DNA from: Notolepis coatsorum
Taxonomy: Eukaryota > Chordata > Actinopteri > Aulopiformes > Paralepididae
Assembly: GCA_963971535.1 (NCBI GenBank)
Contig: OZ020589.1
Coordinates: 54,689,743-54,753,742, forward strand
Direction: 5' to 3'
Length of the DNA: 64,000 bases
Shown: positions 1 through 10,064 of the stretch, in pieces
Layout of the letters: the number at the start of each line of letters is the position of its first letter
Position numbering within the stretch: the first letter of the stretch is position 1
The notes under the pieces: model-generated
The model's database searches: none
Seen by the model: only the letters and a program-made list of their open reading frames with translations
Told to the model about the DNA's origin: nothing
Made by a program: the position numbers and the translations under genes

Positions 1-860
1 TGCGGGAGAGTCAAAGTACAACGTTTGGTCTTCGAAGTCCACGCGGAGGCGAGCTGGGTACAGCATTCCAAAGCGAATGTCTTTCTTGTACAGTCGGGCT
101 TTCACGTCATTGTAAGCCGCGCGCTTGCGGGACAGTTCGACGCTGAAGTCAGGGTAGAGTGAGATCTTGTGGCCATGGTATCGCAGATCCTCTCTTCTCT
201 TCCCAAAAACACGCTCCTTGTCCTGGTAGTTGTGGAAAAGTACAATGAACGCTCTCGGTCTGGGGTTGTTTCCTCCGGCTTTATTCTCTTTCCCCAGCCT
301 GTGGGCGCGAGACAGTATGAGCGGCGTGGGGAAAAAATTAGCCCCACAAATATCTGAGAACAATTCGGTCATGAATTGGATTGGATCCGAGCCTTCCATT
401 TTTTCAGGGATGCCGATCACTCTCAAGTTGGCTCTGCGCGAGCGGTTTTCAAGTTCATCCAACTTGTTGGCCAGCCGAGCGTTCTCCGTTTTGAGTTGAG
501 CATATGCGCCTTCCATCTCGACGACTCTGTCGCTGTAGTCAGACAAGCCCGATTCGACAGAGGTGATCCGTTGTCCGTGTATATCCAGCGTGGATTTTAT
601 TGCCTCCAGGGTCCTATTCACCGGTGTGAGAACTGCGTTTAGCAGCGAGGTGACCACTGCCGTCGTGTCGGTAAGTATGGCAGTACGGAGGTTCTCCAAG
701 TCGTTGGGCAAGGCTGGCGTCGCTTTGGCTGGGGAATCAGGCATGTCTTTAGCTCTACTAGCAAGTTCAATAGCCCCACTAGCAAGTTCAATAGCTTCGA
801 GGCTAGCAGCAGTTGCCTTCGATATTTCTCTTTTATCAATTCTCTTTGCTCTTCCCGTCA
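1..860 (-). CDS. L1/Tx1-type LINE ORF1 protein, C-terminus beyond window
   Basis: An ATG at 860-858 opens a minus-strand frame that stays open to base 1 (about 286 codons). The N-terminal 80 residues are low in motif content. A coiled-coil-like stretch follows, then the family hallmark RRANLRVIGIPE, and further on RAHRLG, PRAFIVLFHNYQDKERVF and a KRAAYNDVKARL/YPARLRVDF block. That order is the RRM plus C-terminal domain of L1 ORF1p (Transposase_22), an RNA-binding chaperone that coats the LINE RNA. No frameshift or stop is visible, so the copy may be young. ORF2 would lie to the left of the window. The 5' UTR would be 861 onward. The family is well supported; the clade (L1 versus Tx1) is not resolved. 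Confidence 0.82.
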
Positions 861-1514
861 TGTTGTGAAACGTAGTGCAGTATTCGTCTTTTAGTCTTAA
901 AGTTTAGATGGTGCATTGTATTTGTAGCATGTCGCTTGTCAAATAAATAGATAGTTTGCAAGTTGTGCGGGAGCCACTCTAAACACGTCTATCCCGTCAC
1001 CATGCTAAACCGGAAGTCGTGTACAAATAATCTAAGCAAATGAATCTCATTTGGTGTATTTAACCTCGATTCATTTTGTTTGCATGCCACCCATCTTCCA
1101 GTCAAAGTACTATTATGATTGGGAATATTGTCACTGCTCCGTGGTTACTCCTGTCTGTAGAAACACCACAGTACTGGATTTGATTTGAGTGCTTCATGTG
1201 CGACATCAATCGAGTCGAGTGGGGCGCTATAACACATTGGCTTCGGATTTAGTGCGCGCACTAGTGAACTTCGCCTCCCATTTGTTCCGACGGGTCGGTA
1301 CATTTGGAATTTCTTCTGCAGTTCATCTGTAAAAGTACATTCTTTGGCATTGTGAATGTGAGCTGCGCTCCACTCTGTCCCCTCTTCCTCTGTTTGTGTG
1401 TGAGTGTAGTTGTAGAGCCGCCCACAAAGCTTCTCAGGGATTACGTCACACACGCAACAGATTACCGTAGTATTCTGTGCAATGCGCCAGTCAATTTAAG
1501 TATATGCAAACGGT
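861..1514. other. no gene seen; upstream side of the LINE
   Basis: I see no convincing coding frame. A 102-codon minus-strand frame at 1145-1453 has no recognisable motif. The part next to base 860 may be the LINE 5' UTR. The segment ends against a hAT-like terminus. Confidence 0.4.
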
Positions 1515-1624
1515 CGGTGAAAGCCGGACATTTTCATGCATTTATAAACCCCCCCCCGGACGGCCCGGACAGGGCGTGAAAAGAGGACATGTCCGGCCAA
1601 AAGAGGACGTTTGGTCACCCTACT
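1515..1624 (-). mobile_element. hAT-Tip100/Zaphod-like transposon terminus (fragment)
   Basis: Read on the minus strand, the sequence begins GGGTGACCAAACGTCCTC, then CCGGACATGTCCTCTTTT, then a G-rich run. This resembles the ends I remember for Zaphod/Tip100-type hAT elements (CAGGGGTGACCA followed by a GGACATGTCC motif). Only one end is visible, so no target duplication can be checked. Confidence 0.4.
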
Positions 1625-1775
1625 CTGAACCCCTCACCCCAGATACGATGCAATAACAAAGCAGAGCCGTGACACCAGTTGCAGCACGCTACAAAGTGCA
1701 TATACCTGTTAGGGTAATAGCTTTACATCCTGCACGCCAGCCACAGCTGATAACATACGGTTATCCTATAACCAT
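1625..1775 (+). repeat. dispersed repeat copy R1
   Basis: Shares CCTCACCCC, GATACGATGCAAT and CTGCACGCCAGCCACAG blocks in the same order with 4335-4480. It is a diverged direct copy of the repeat described at 4335 and 4890. Confidence 0.5.
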
Positions 1776-4334
1776 AGTTATATGAGTATAGCGACCGCTC
1801 TGCGCTCTAGTGGAACTATCCCTTTATCCAATCTAGCACTGAATAATCTTTCTCCACATGTACACACCCATCCACCTGGCCACACCCACATCCACTCCTC
1901 TACATAAGCAGGGTCGTGGCCATACTGACAGCTCCTTCCGAAGTCTTTCACCACCGAAGGCAAAGACCACGGGGTCCTCAGTGAGTCACCGTATGTTATA
2001 TATCGTATAGCTTACGCTCTGCGCTCTAGTGGAACACAGGAGCTGAACAGAGCGGAAGCTCGACAAATGTACCCGCTGAGGCCCCCCACAGCCATCTGAA
2101 CCGGGGAGGACCCGAGCCCCCGGACCCCCCTAGAGGGGGACGGGAGGGAATCGGATCCGACTGTGCGAAGAGGGTTTAGTAACTCAACGCACAGGGTGAG
2201 CAGATCGTGAGACTTACCTTCACACAGAAGGACCCGCGACTACTCAGGCGCGCATCCCACATGCCACTAGGGAACGAACGGGAAGGAAAAAAAACCTGTG
2301 CACAACCCCTAACATCACAGGGTCAAAGGCCAAGAACCCAACCCCGTGGAAAGGCCGTAGCAGCGGAGCGCGAAGGAGGACCCAGCCCCAGGAACAGCCT
2401 GAGGGCCAGGACCCCCCGGAAAAGGGGGCCTGGTGAGGCCAACGATGCCGCAGCATCAAGACCCCACCAGACGTCACTAGTGACACCACCCCCCACATCG
2501 CCAGCGTATCGGACAGGGCCCAATCCAAGAGCAGGCCCTTCCCCCCTACAGCACGCCGCCCTGAAGCACTCCACAGAGTCTACACCCCCACAACACTGTG
2601 GGGCCAGTCGGCGCACCGGGGAGACAACCCCCAAAGAGGTTGATCCCTCAATCCTGGCAACAGGTCAAAAGCGTAACTCGACCTGTGCCCGGAGCACTGC
2701 GGACTAGACAGGCGCCTAAGGGGTCTACTGAGAACAGCACCCTGGCGGAAGGGGCGTTCGGTATGCTGTGCACCATGTCGCAGCCTCCACAAAAACCTGA
2801 CCCCTTAGAGAGGCCGAGGCAGAGAAGGCTGACATGATTGGCAGACGTCATGAAAAGTGCGGGGGCACACTCGCAGGCAGATGGGGTCAAGCCTGGCCTA
2901 ACCCGAGAGTCGACTCCGCTATCAACACACATTTTAACAGGAGGCGGTTGTTCCCTTAACCCACCAAGAAAAACCTAGAATCAGAGTGTTTCAGTTTTCA
3001 AAGGGTTAACCCAGGCCAACAGGTCGACGGGAATGAGTCCGGACCTGGGACTGGCGGACCGGGACCTACACAGGGATGCCTAGAGGGGTTGACAGCAACC
3101 ACCTCGACAGCCCCCTCCCATACCTGCCCAGCAGGGGGAGAGAGGAGTGACACAATGGAGAAGGACCAGGCCCCCTAACACAGCGCAAGGTACAACACAG
3201 TATGGACCAAGCACGTCACTGTTATGGGCAAGCCGTAGTGGCATACACATGACACACATATCCACAACATCAATCCCCGCGAAGCCCGGACCGACCCGGC
3301 ATTTTCCCCCCGGAAAAGCACTAAGTCCTTCGGGGTACCAGAACAGCAGATCTGCGCCCCGGCGGACAACGGGTTAACTGACTTGGTCCGGCGTGACCAG
3401 AATCAGTCCCGCCTCCTAGTCACGCAGCCATCCCCAGTCGTAAGAGGGGGGTAGGTACGTGTGTCGATCTAAAACATCACAGAGGGCGCCACCAAGATGG
3501 ACAGAACGTGAATGCACTACACCTGGTGGCCAACCTCATGGGCGCGAGACCCCTCCGCCAATGTAATGATCTACACCGTCATCTCCCCCCGGAGAGTCAT
3601 CGAGTCTTGCACTGGCGCTCGGTAGAGACAAAAAATCTCCTTCCTAGTCGCCTGCATAAAAAACGCCGTTTTTACAAATTGGGCAACCAAGGGGCGCCAG
3701 CCCAAAACAGTGGTTCCACATAGGAACGCTATATGCACGTAAAGAACCCGAAACACATCAATGGTGAATTCTAACAAGAAAACACCAGACGACGTCCCCT
3801 CCTTGCTGTCTGGGACGAGCAGCAGGAAGCCGGTCAATAAGACACAGACACAGGCCTTATATGACACGACTGAGGGCAACCCCGTCAATTCCGCTCCTCA
3901 CATAAGAGGGGAAATACAGAAGTTCCCCCAGAGAGACCTCCACGTGAGTACAATTGAAAAAGATACATGCAATAATAATTGGGCCAAGTGACCAACAGCC
4001 CAATACACACTGTAATAGAGAGCAGAGCAGAAAACGAACAGTTTTCAACGAATGCAACGCTTCATCCAACTTTGACAAAGACAGCGGTCTGCAGCACAGA
4101 GCCTGTAACCTCATGGACGTCTCCTGGCCAATAGGAAATGCACCCAGTGACGTATCCCATGGCCAGGGGGAAAATCCCGTGACCCGCCCATTCTAACAGG
4201 GAGTGGAACCAGGGAACCCCCCCCTTCCCCCTCCTTGTGACACGCTGCCCCTCAGCCGACAGGGAAAACTGCCAGGCAGGAGATCCCACCTCCCGGCCAA
4301 TCAGTAAAGAGGGGGGAGGATTTTATCAGCCCAC
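1776..4334. other. long GC-rich segment, no recognisable gene
   Basis: About 2.5 kb between repeat copies R1 and R2. The phrase CTCTGCGCTCTAGTGGAAC occurs twice (near 1800 and 2014), about 215 bp apart, which suggests a short internal duplication. Frames of 60-166 codons on both strands are Pro/Arg-rich translations of GC-rich DNA, with no motifs and no consistent strand, so I do not call them genes. It may be the body of an unrecognised non-autonomous element flanked by R1 and R2. Confidence 0.4.
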
Positions 4335-4865
4335 CCCTCATGACCCCTCACCCCTGATACGATGCAATGACAAAGCAGAGCCATGACACCAGTCATACCA
4401 TGCCACATGAAGTGCATTTATAGGGTAACACGGTAACAGCTTCACATTCTGCACGCCAGCCACAGACGATAACCTCGCCTGTGCAAAAACTGGTTTCATA
4501 CATGGCTTCAGGCTCATGTGCGAACCTGCCACCTGCATTTTTACACCTTTACCTAAAGGAAGAAGAAACACAGACCAAGAGAGGGGCCAAGGGCCCTGGT
4601 ACAAGAGCTACACATGTAACTTCTGTAGGCCAACACCTAACCCAGTTGTGGATCCTAAACGTGAATACGATACACACAACCCTCCAGCCATGGTTTTTTA
4701 TGATGAGAGAAGACATAAGTCCTCGATTAAGTGCTGGTCACAGGCCTTGCTAAATCCACATGACAGCGACCAAACAAGTTTCAGAGAAAATGCCTCTCTC
4801 TAAGCAAGAGCACATTCCCAGCAGAAGCCGAGGGATTTACACCGTATCCCCAAAAATATAGTGAA
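4335..4865 (+). repeat. dispersed repeat copy R2 (about 500 bp)
   Basis: Lies in direct orientation with 4890-5385. Shared blocks in order: CACGCCAGC, a GCCACCTG block, CCAGTTGTGG, an ACACACAAC block, and a block reading CCAAA..TAGTGAA..AACA..TTTTGTA. The pair looks like an old tandem duplication of about 500 bp. The last block recurs inside the hAT element near 15830. Confidence 0.5.
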
Positions 4866-4889
4866 TCAACACACATTTTGTAAACAAAA

Positions 4890-5397
4890 TCATATTTGAG
4901 GCGTTACCCCTGATATGACGCCAATTGTGTAGAGTAAGCTTTACGTCATGCACGCCAGCACAGCCGAAGACCCTGTTTGAGCTCTGCTTATGTGTGAAAA
5001 AAAGTTGCCACCTGTTATTTTCATCATTACCCACAAGTAAGAATAACAAGAGAGGGACTCAGCCCTCGATCACATGCCACTATGCACATCATTGTAGGGT
5101 AACCCAGCCAGTTGTGGGCGCAGCCACGTTGTCTAAACGTTATATGAAGACACACAACTTCTCATCATACAACAAAAAACCCAGTTCATGTTTACTCACG
5201 TAAAAAACAACGCTGTTCCTAGGTAGAGAGAAAGGCACAAGCCTTGGCCAACGCTAACCCAAGCTATTCAAAGCGACCAAGACAATTCACACACAGCACA
5301 TGTCATATCTCCAAATGTAGTGAAGTAACATATGTTTTGTAGACAAAGACATCGTTATTAACAAAAACATTCGGGAGGGGAAGCATCTTGAATGGAA
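4890..5397 (+). repeat. dispersed repeat copy R3, related to DNA inside the hAT at 15197
   Basis: Diverged second copy of the 4335-4865 repeat. Its right part (AAGACAATTCACACACAGCA, then TATCTCCAAATG, then ATCGTTATTAACAAAA and CATTCGGGAGGGG) is nearly identical to 15805-15905 inside the hAT element. It is therefore probably a remnant of a related hAT family. At 5401 a CAGTGGAGGCTGCTGA motif common at ends of fish DNA transposons begins. Confidence 0.5.
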
Positions 5398-5526
5398 ACC
5401 AGTGGAGGCTGCTGACCAAATTTTTAGGTGAAGCACAAATTATTATATTATATTATATATTAAATAATATTTTTAAAACATCCCCCACTGTGTGTCAGTG
5501 GTCAGTGGACACAGATGAAAACATAT

Positions 5527-5755
5527 TAACATTAGGTGACAGCGGACCTGACCAGATGAAAACATATTAGGTGACAGCGCACCTGACCAGATTAAATCAT
5601 ATTAGGTGACAGCGCACCTGACCAGATGAAATCATATTAGGTGACAGCGCACCTGACCAGATCAAAACATATTAGTTGACAGCGCACCTGATCAGATCAA
5701 AACATTTTAGGTGACAGCGCACCTGACCAGATCAAAACATATTAGGTGAAGGTGA
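5527..5755 (+). repeat. 35-bp minisatellite, about 6 copies
   Basis: The unit reads roughly GGTGACAGCGCACCTGACCA followed by GATNAAATCATATTA. Copies differ by single substitutions. The array abuts a LINE 3' fragment. Confidence 0.85.
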
Positions 5756-5759
5756 CCAG

Positions 5760-6120
5760 GAAGCCACAGACTCATACCCCCCCGACACTCAACTAACCGC
5801 CTCGGACAGTCCTTCATACCAGTGGCCATCAGGCTCCACAACAGTGGGCAGCAACTGCTGCCAGACATCGACCTAGAACTAATAGGAACCCAAGTAGGAC
5901 AATAACACTACCTTATGCATACTGCACCTTATGTGGATACTGTGATACTGTGAATAATGAATAATGTATATTTCAGTTAGATAGTTAATTATATTGACCT
6001 ATTTGTTTACACTGCTTGTGTTGTTTTCACTACCTGTACCCCCCCCCCCCTTCCCCCATGCTGCTATGATGCCTGAATTTCCCCAAGGGGATCAATAAAG
6101 GAATATCTTATCTTATCTTA
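5760..6120 (+). mobile_element. LINE 3' end (RT C-terminus plus 3' UTR), L2/Rex-like
   Basis: The plus-strand translation of the first 110 bases gives NRLGQSFIPVAIRLHN, the usual end of this LINE ORF2 type, followed by stops. The UTR ends CCCCAAGGGGATCAATAAAG and a TATCT-type tail (ATCTTATCTTATCTTA), the common 3' signature of fish LINEs. Only the tail is present, as expected for a 5'-truncated insertion. Confidence 0.65.
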
Positions 6121-6617
6121 AAAGGAAAGATGAAATTACCTACCTGGGTTCCATCCTATAGAGGCAAATCTTTCCTGTGACAAAATGGGATCCAATGTAA
6201 TAAAACTAAGTCAACCAACAAACTAGATTCCTGTACCGGATCTCCTCTCTGGTAAACAAGAATACCTTGAAGACTCTAACAGGAGCACTCATTCAAGGGT
6301 ACTACGACTATGCTTGCACCTCATGGTACCAAAGCACCTCAAAGGCACTAAAAACAAGATTACAAACATCACAAAACAAACTGGTCAGACTACTGCTTGA
6401 CCTTACTCCTAAAACCCACCTCACCCCTGTCCACTTTGACAACCTAGGATGGCTTAGAGTAGACGACAGAGTACAGCAACTTGCAATGGGCCTGGTCTAC
6501 AAGATACACTACACCACTAAGATACCCATGTGCATGTCGAAATACTTCCCAAAGGTCAGTGAATACCACGACCACAACACCAGAGGGAGTTCCACAAATC
6601 ATGTTCAACCCAGATAA
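6121..6617 (+). mobile_element. LINE family 2 fragment (RT C-terminal part)
   Basis: The translation matches, nearly residue for residue, the region after the RT core of the longer copy at 27389-28850 (GALIQGYYDYACTSWYQS, then LGWLRVDDRVQQLAMGLVYKIHY). It breaks off at NHVQPR into A/T-rich DNA. The first 140 bases carry small indels relative to the other copies. It cannot encode a working enzyme. Confidence 0.8.
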
Positions 6618-7042
6618 AATAATTTAAAAAGTTAAAAAAATTATAAAAAAAAATTATAAAAAAAAAAATTTTAATAAAAGAAAATAGTCATAACTTAGAA
6701 ATGAGATTGCATAGGTCTATGAATCGATATCGCGATTCTGTTTCGATTAATTGCCCAGCCCTACAGAGTGTACAGTAAGTTAGCTTGGTGATTATCATTG
6801 TGATGTAGGCTAAGCTGGCTAGCTACTGTTAGCATACAAGCACTGTAGCCTACTTACTTTTTCATCCACAACGTTTTTTCTGATCCAGATGCATAAGTCC
6901 ACTTCTTCATGTTGCTCAGTTGCTGGTTTATACTTCGGTCCTAATGTTGGCGCAAAGTTTAATTTAGCCTGACTTGACTTGTTATAGCTGTACATCTTAC
7001 TAACTACTAAACAACAACTTTCTCATAGTCTCAACTTTCACA
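6618..7042. other. A/T-rich DNA with one hAT-like end, no gene
   Basis: 6618-6680 is homopolymer-rich. Near 6715-6762, read on the minus strand, AGGGCTGGGCAATTAATCG resembles hAT termini, but no partner end is seen. The rest has no recognisable content. Confidence 0.35.
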
Positions 7043-7292
7043 TAGTCAAAACGGGTCCAGCTGCATGTCCGGAGGATAGGTTTAGCTCGGGCCAATCTCA
7101 AGTTTCTCAAGTTTCTTTATTAGTTGTCATACAGAAGTACAGAATACTTTTATACAAAATGCTTCTTTATGTTACATTTTGTATAAAATTATTCTGTACT
7201 TCTGTATGACAACTAATAAAGAAACTTGAGAAACTTGAGATTGGCCCGAGCTAAACCTATCCTCCGGACATGCAGCTGGACCCGTTTTGACT
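7043..7292. repeat. 250-bp near-perfect palindrome (119-bp and 118-bp arms)
   Basis: Left arm 7043-7161 and right arm 7175-7292 are reverse complements, with one mismatch that I can see and a 13-bp spacer (7162-7174). Each arm includes a LINE-type tail (CTTTATTAGTTGTCATACAG and its complement) plus about 55 bp of non-LINE flank. The RNA or single strand would form a very long hairpin. Confidence 0.9.
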
Positions 7293-7624
7293 TTGCAATG
7301 CAGCAATCTCTGATTGGATTTGCAAGGCTGCCAATCATATTCAACCTCCGTGTATTGGATGTCAAGGGCTGTCAATCAATCAACCCTCCATTCAATGGCA
7401 AGAGTTTAACTGCACAGACCGTGCTTAGATGAAGTTAATAGCCTATTTTGATTCGCTGTTATTTATTATTTATTTAACAATGGGTCACACCTGTGAAGTT
7501 TTCTTCACGAATAATTACTGCAGGCAATACTGCAGTGCAGGCCTGCTCAGAGCTGTCAATTTTGGCAATTTTTGAAAGAAAAAAAAATTCACTGGCATTT
7601 TTTTACAGAGGAAAACATTTATAA

Positions 7625-7674
7625 TAAAAAAATAATAATAATAATAATTAAAAAAAAAATATATATATATATTT

Positions 7675-7737
<63 letters not shown>
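7625..7737. repeat. A/T microsatellite, (AT)n at the core
   Basis: AAT runs lead into an uninterrupted AT dinucleotide tract at about 7680-7736. Confidence 0.95.
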
Positions 7738-7739
<2 letters not shown>

Positions 7740-7794
7740 TATATGTAAATTAATAATAATTATGAATTATGAGTGAATTTGTGTTTCACGTGTT

Positions 7795-8159
7795 GTCATA
7801 GAGAAACCTCCACTGATGGAAACATCACTGCCTGGTATGGAAACAGCACGGCACAGGACAAGAAGGCCCTACAGAGAGAGGTGCGCTCAGCCGAGCTTAC
7901 CACGGGTATTGCACTACCACCCCTGCAGGTCCTATACAACAAGAGGTGCAAATCCAGAGCCTGCAGAATAATGAAAGACCCTCACCACCCCAACAACACC
8001 CTGTTCAAGCTGCTGCGGTCAGGCAAACACCTGCGAACACCAGCAACTAGGACAGAGGGACTTCGGCTCAGCTTCTTCCCCCAGGCCATCAGAGCCTTGA
8101 ACACTGAACTCTCCACACACAAGCACACATGAGCACATACACAACACACACACTGTACA
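7795..8159 (+). mobile_element. LINE family 1, RT C-terminal region, interrupted by the LTR array
   Basis: Plus-strand translation shows TAWYGNSTAQDKKALQREV, then LPPLQVLYNKRCKSRACRI, then RLSFFPQAIRALN, the typical C-terminus of fish L2/Rex-like LINE ORF2. The stop is at 8130-8132. The 3' UTR is cut at 8159 by the gypsy-type array and resumes at 14986, then is cut again at 15196 by a hAT and resumes at 17295-17302. Confidence 0.8.
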
Positions 8160-9084
8160 TGTTAGGGTTTGTAACCGACCTCAAGCGCAACGGCACAGAG
8201 AGAGTTGTTTCAGAGTTAGCCAAAGCAAGGGCGTATTTATTTTCAGAGTTACAAGATTGAATTAAGTTGAGCAACCGAACAAACGGGGAATCTGGCATGT
8301 GAAGATTGTTGCGGCTCTGCAGATTCTCCCAGTAGGTGGTGGTGAGGAATTAGCTTGTGACGTCTGAAGCCGCTCTGCAGATCCTCCCAGCTTTCACTCC
8401 CGGTGGAAACTAAATCTGAGTTAGCCCAGCGCACAACAGAAACAGAGAGGTGACTGATCCAATAAATATCCAAGTGACTTGATCTTCGGTGTACCACACA
8501 CAGTTAGCAGAGTCCAGAGAAAAAACAATACGGTAATCCAAGGTGTAAATCCAACACAAAAAATAGGTGAGAACAGTATACACAAAAACGGGATCTCTTC
8601 GGTGTTTCACAAACACACAAAAAACTGGTGATCCAAAAATAACTGTTTCCAAAAACTCACCAGAGCGCAACGCGTAAAGCGGGCAGATAACGAGGCGCAG
8701 CTCCGAACGGGGAATCAGGTTCTCCACAGGGATTCTTCACGAAAGTCCTGGAGTGCAACAGACAGGGAACAGCGACGGGGAAGACAGGCAAATGCAGGAG
8801 TTATTCAAAACGATCCAACATCGATAGTAGGGGGATCAGGGTATATAAAGCCACAGGGCGCTGATTACAAGCTGTGACAGCTGCGGGATGAAATTGATCA
8901 TTGCTCCAGAAGCGTGTGGTGGGGAGAGCACCAATCAACACAGCACTTTACAGGAACGGAGCGTGTGGCGGGGAATGCAATTAATCAACAAAGTACCTTA
9001 AAGGGACGGAGCGTGTGGCGGGGAACGGACCAATCATCACAGTACTTTAAGAAGCCTGTGGTGGGGAAAGAACCAATCCTCACA
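8160..9084 (-). repeat. LTR copy 1 (3' LTR in element orientation)
   Basis: 925 bp, starting TGTTAGGGTTTGTAACC and ending AACCAATCCTCACA on the plus strand. It lacks an 11-bp GA-rich piece present in the other two LTRs (near 8410). Minus-strand TTTATATACC near 8840 is a plausible TATA box, and minus-strand AATAAATACG near 8240 a plausible polyadenylation signal. Confidence 0.92.
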
Positions 9085-10040
9085 GTACCCCCCCCTCCAC
9101 GGGAGCCACCCGGCGACCCACTCGGCCCCGGCCTGCCCGGACGGGACCGAAGGAAGCCGGCGAGCAGGGGCACTGGACAGGGGGACAAAGACAGAGGCCC
9201 GGAGAGGGGGACCGGAGACGGGGACAGAGGACCGGCGAGGGAGGCCGGAGACGGGGACTGGGACCCGACAGCGGAGGCCGGGCACGGGGACAGAGGACCG
9301 GCGAGGGAGGCCGGAGACGGGGACTGGGGCCCGACAGCGGAGGCCGGGCACGTGGACAGAGGACCGGCGAGGGAGGCCGGAGACGGGGACTGGGACCCGG
9401 CGAGGGGGCTGGACGGCACCTGAAGACACTGGGCATGACAGGAGGGGCCCCACCCCCTGATGGTGCCGGAGGACCAGGCGACGTGGGGCTCATGCAGCGC
9501 GAGCCAAGGCCTGCCCAGGACCACAGGGACAAGAGGAGAGCTGGTGATGAAAAACTGGAGTCTCTCAACGTGGTTACCAGCAATGGTGAGAAGGACTGGA
9601 CAGGTGCGTTGAGTGACGTCAGCCAGGCGGCGATGATCCAGCGCGAAGACCTCCAAGGGCCTCTCGAGGTCCTCAAGTGGAATGTTTGCCCACGTGGCAT
9701 ACCCAACGTCCATGAAACTCCCATCAGCACCAGAGTCAATGAGTGCACCCACCGTCGCCCGCTGCTCCGCCCAGGCTAGGGTGACGTCCGCCAGACGGTT
9801 AGGTGGTGCACGGGTGGGGGAACAGGAAAAACGGCTCACCAGGATCTCCTGGGGTCCCGGCGAGCCTGGTCTTCTTGGCCGGGTAGGGCAATTGGAGACA
9901 CGGTGTCCATCCCGGCCGCAGTAGAGGCAAAGGCCGGACCTGAGCCTAGACTCCCGTTCGGCCGGGCTAAGGCGGTTGCGTCCCAGCTGCATGGGTTCCT
10001 CCTCAGTCACGGCTCGGGAGGGAAAAAACCCACCAGTCAC
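8985..10040 (-). CDS. body 1: zinc knuckle and retropepsin-like protease, pol missing
   Basis: The frame contains a CCHC knuckle (CLYCGRDGH followed by a Cys, about residues 38-51), then an aspartic protease core GALIDSGADGSFMD, then LGRPWLALHEP. Full-length gypsy-type elements continue here into reverse transcriptase. This frame instead enters three 66-bp Ser/Pro-rich repeats, crosses the polypurine tract and stops about 100 bp inside the LTR. The first codon of the open frame is GTG, not ATG, so the protein would need readthrough from gag. It could supply Gag processing for itself or for trans-mobilised relatives. Confidence 0.75.
   Translation of the reverse strand: MTGGFFPSRAVTEEEPMQLGRNRLSPAERESRLRSGLCLYCGRDGHRVSNCPTRPRRPGSPGPQEILVSRFSCSPTRAPPNRLADVTLAWAEQRATVGALIDSGADGSFMDVGYATWANIPLEDLERPLEVFALDHRRLADVTQRTCPVLLTIAGNHVERLQFFITSSPLVPVVLGRPWLALHEPHVAWSSGTIRGWGPSCHAQCLQVPSSPLAGSQSPSPASLAGPLSTCPASAVGPQSPSPASLAGPLSPCPASAVGSQSPSPASLAGPLSPSPVPLSGPLSLSPCPVPLLAGFLRSRPGRPGPSGSPGGSRGGGGTVRIGSFPTTGFLKYCDDWSVPRHTLRPFKVLC
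9215..9415 (-). repeat. 66-bp GC-rich tandem repeat, 3 copies (body 1)
   Basis: The unit encodes 22 residues rich in Ser, Pro, Ala, Gly and Leu on the minus strand. The same array lies at 12200-12395 in body 2. It sits where pol should begin. Confidence 0.85.
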
Positions 10041-10064
10041 GGAGGGGGCAGGACGGTCAGCACT

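Noticed and set aside
2207..2707. 166-codon Pro/Arg-rich frame
   Set aside because: Several overlapping frames on both strands in GC-rich DNA are equally open and no motif is present.
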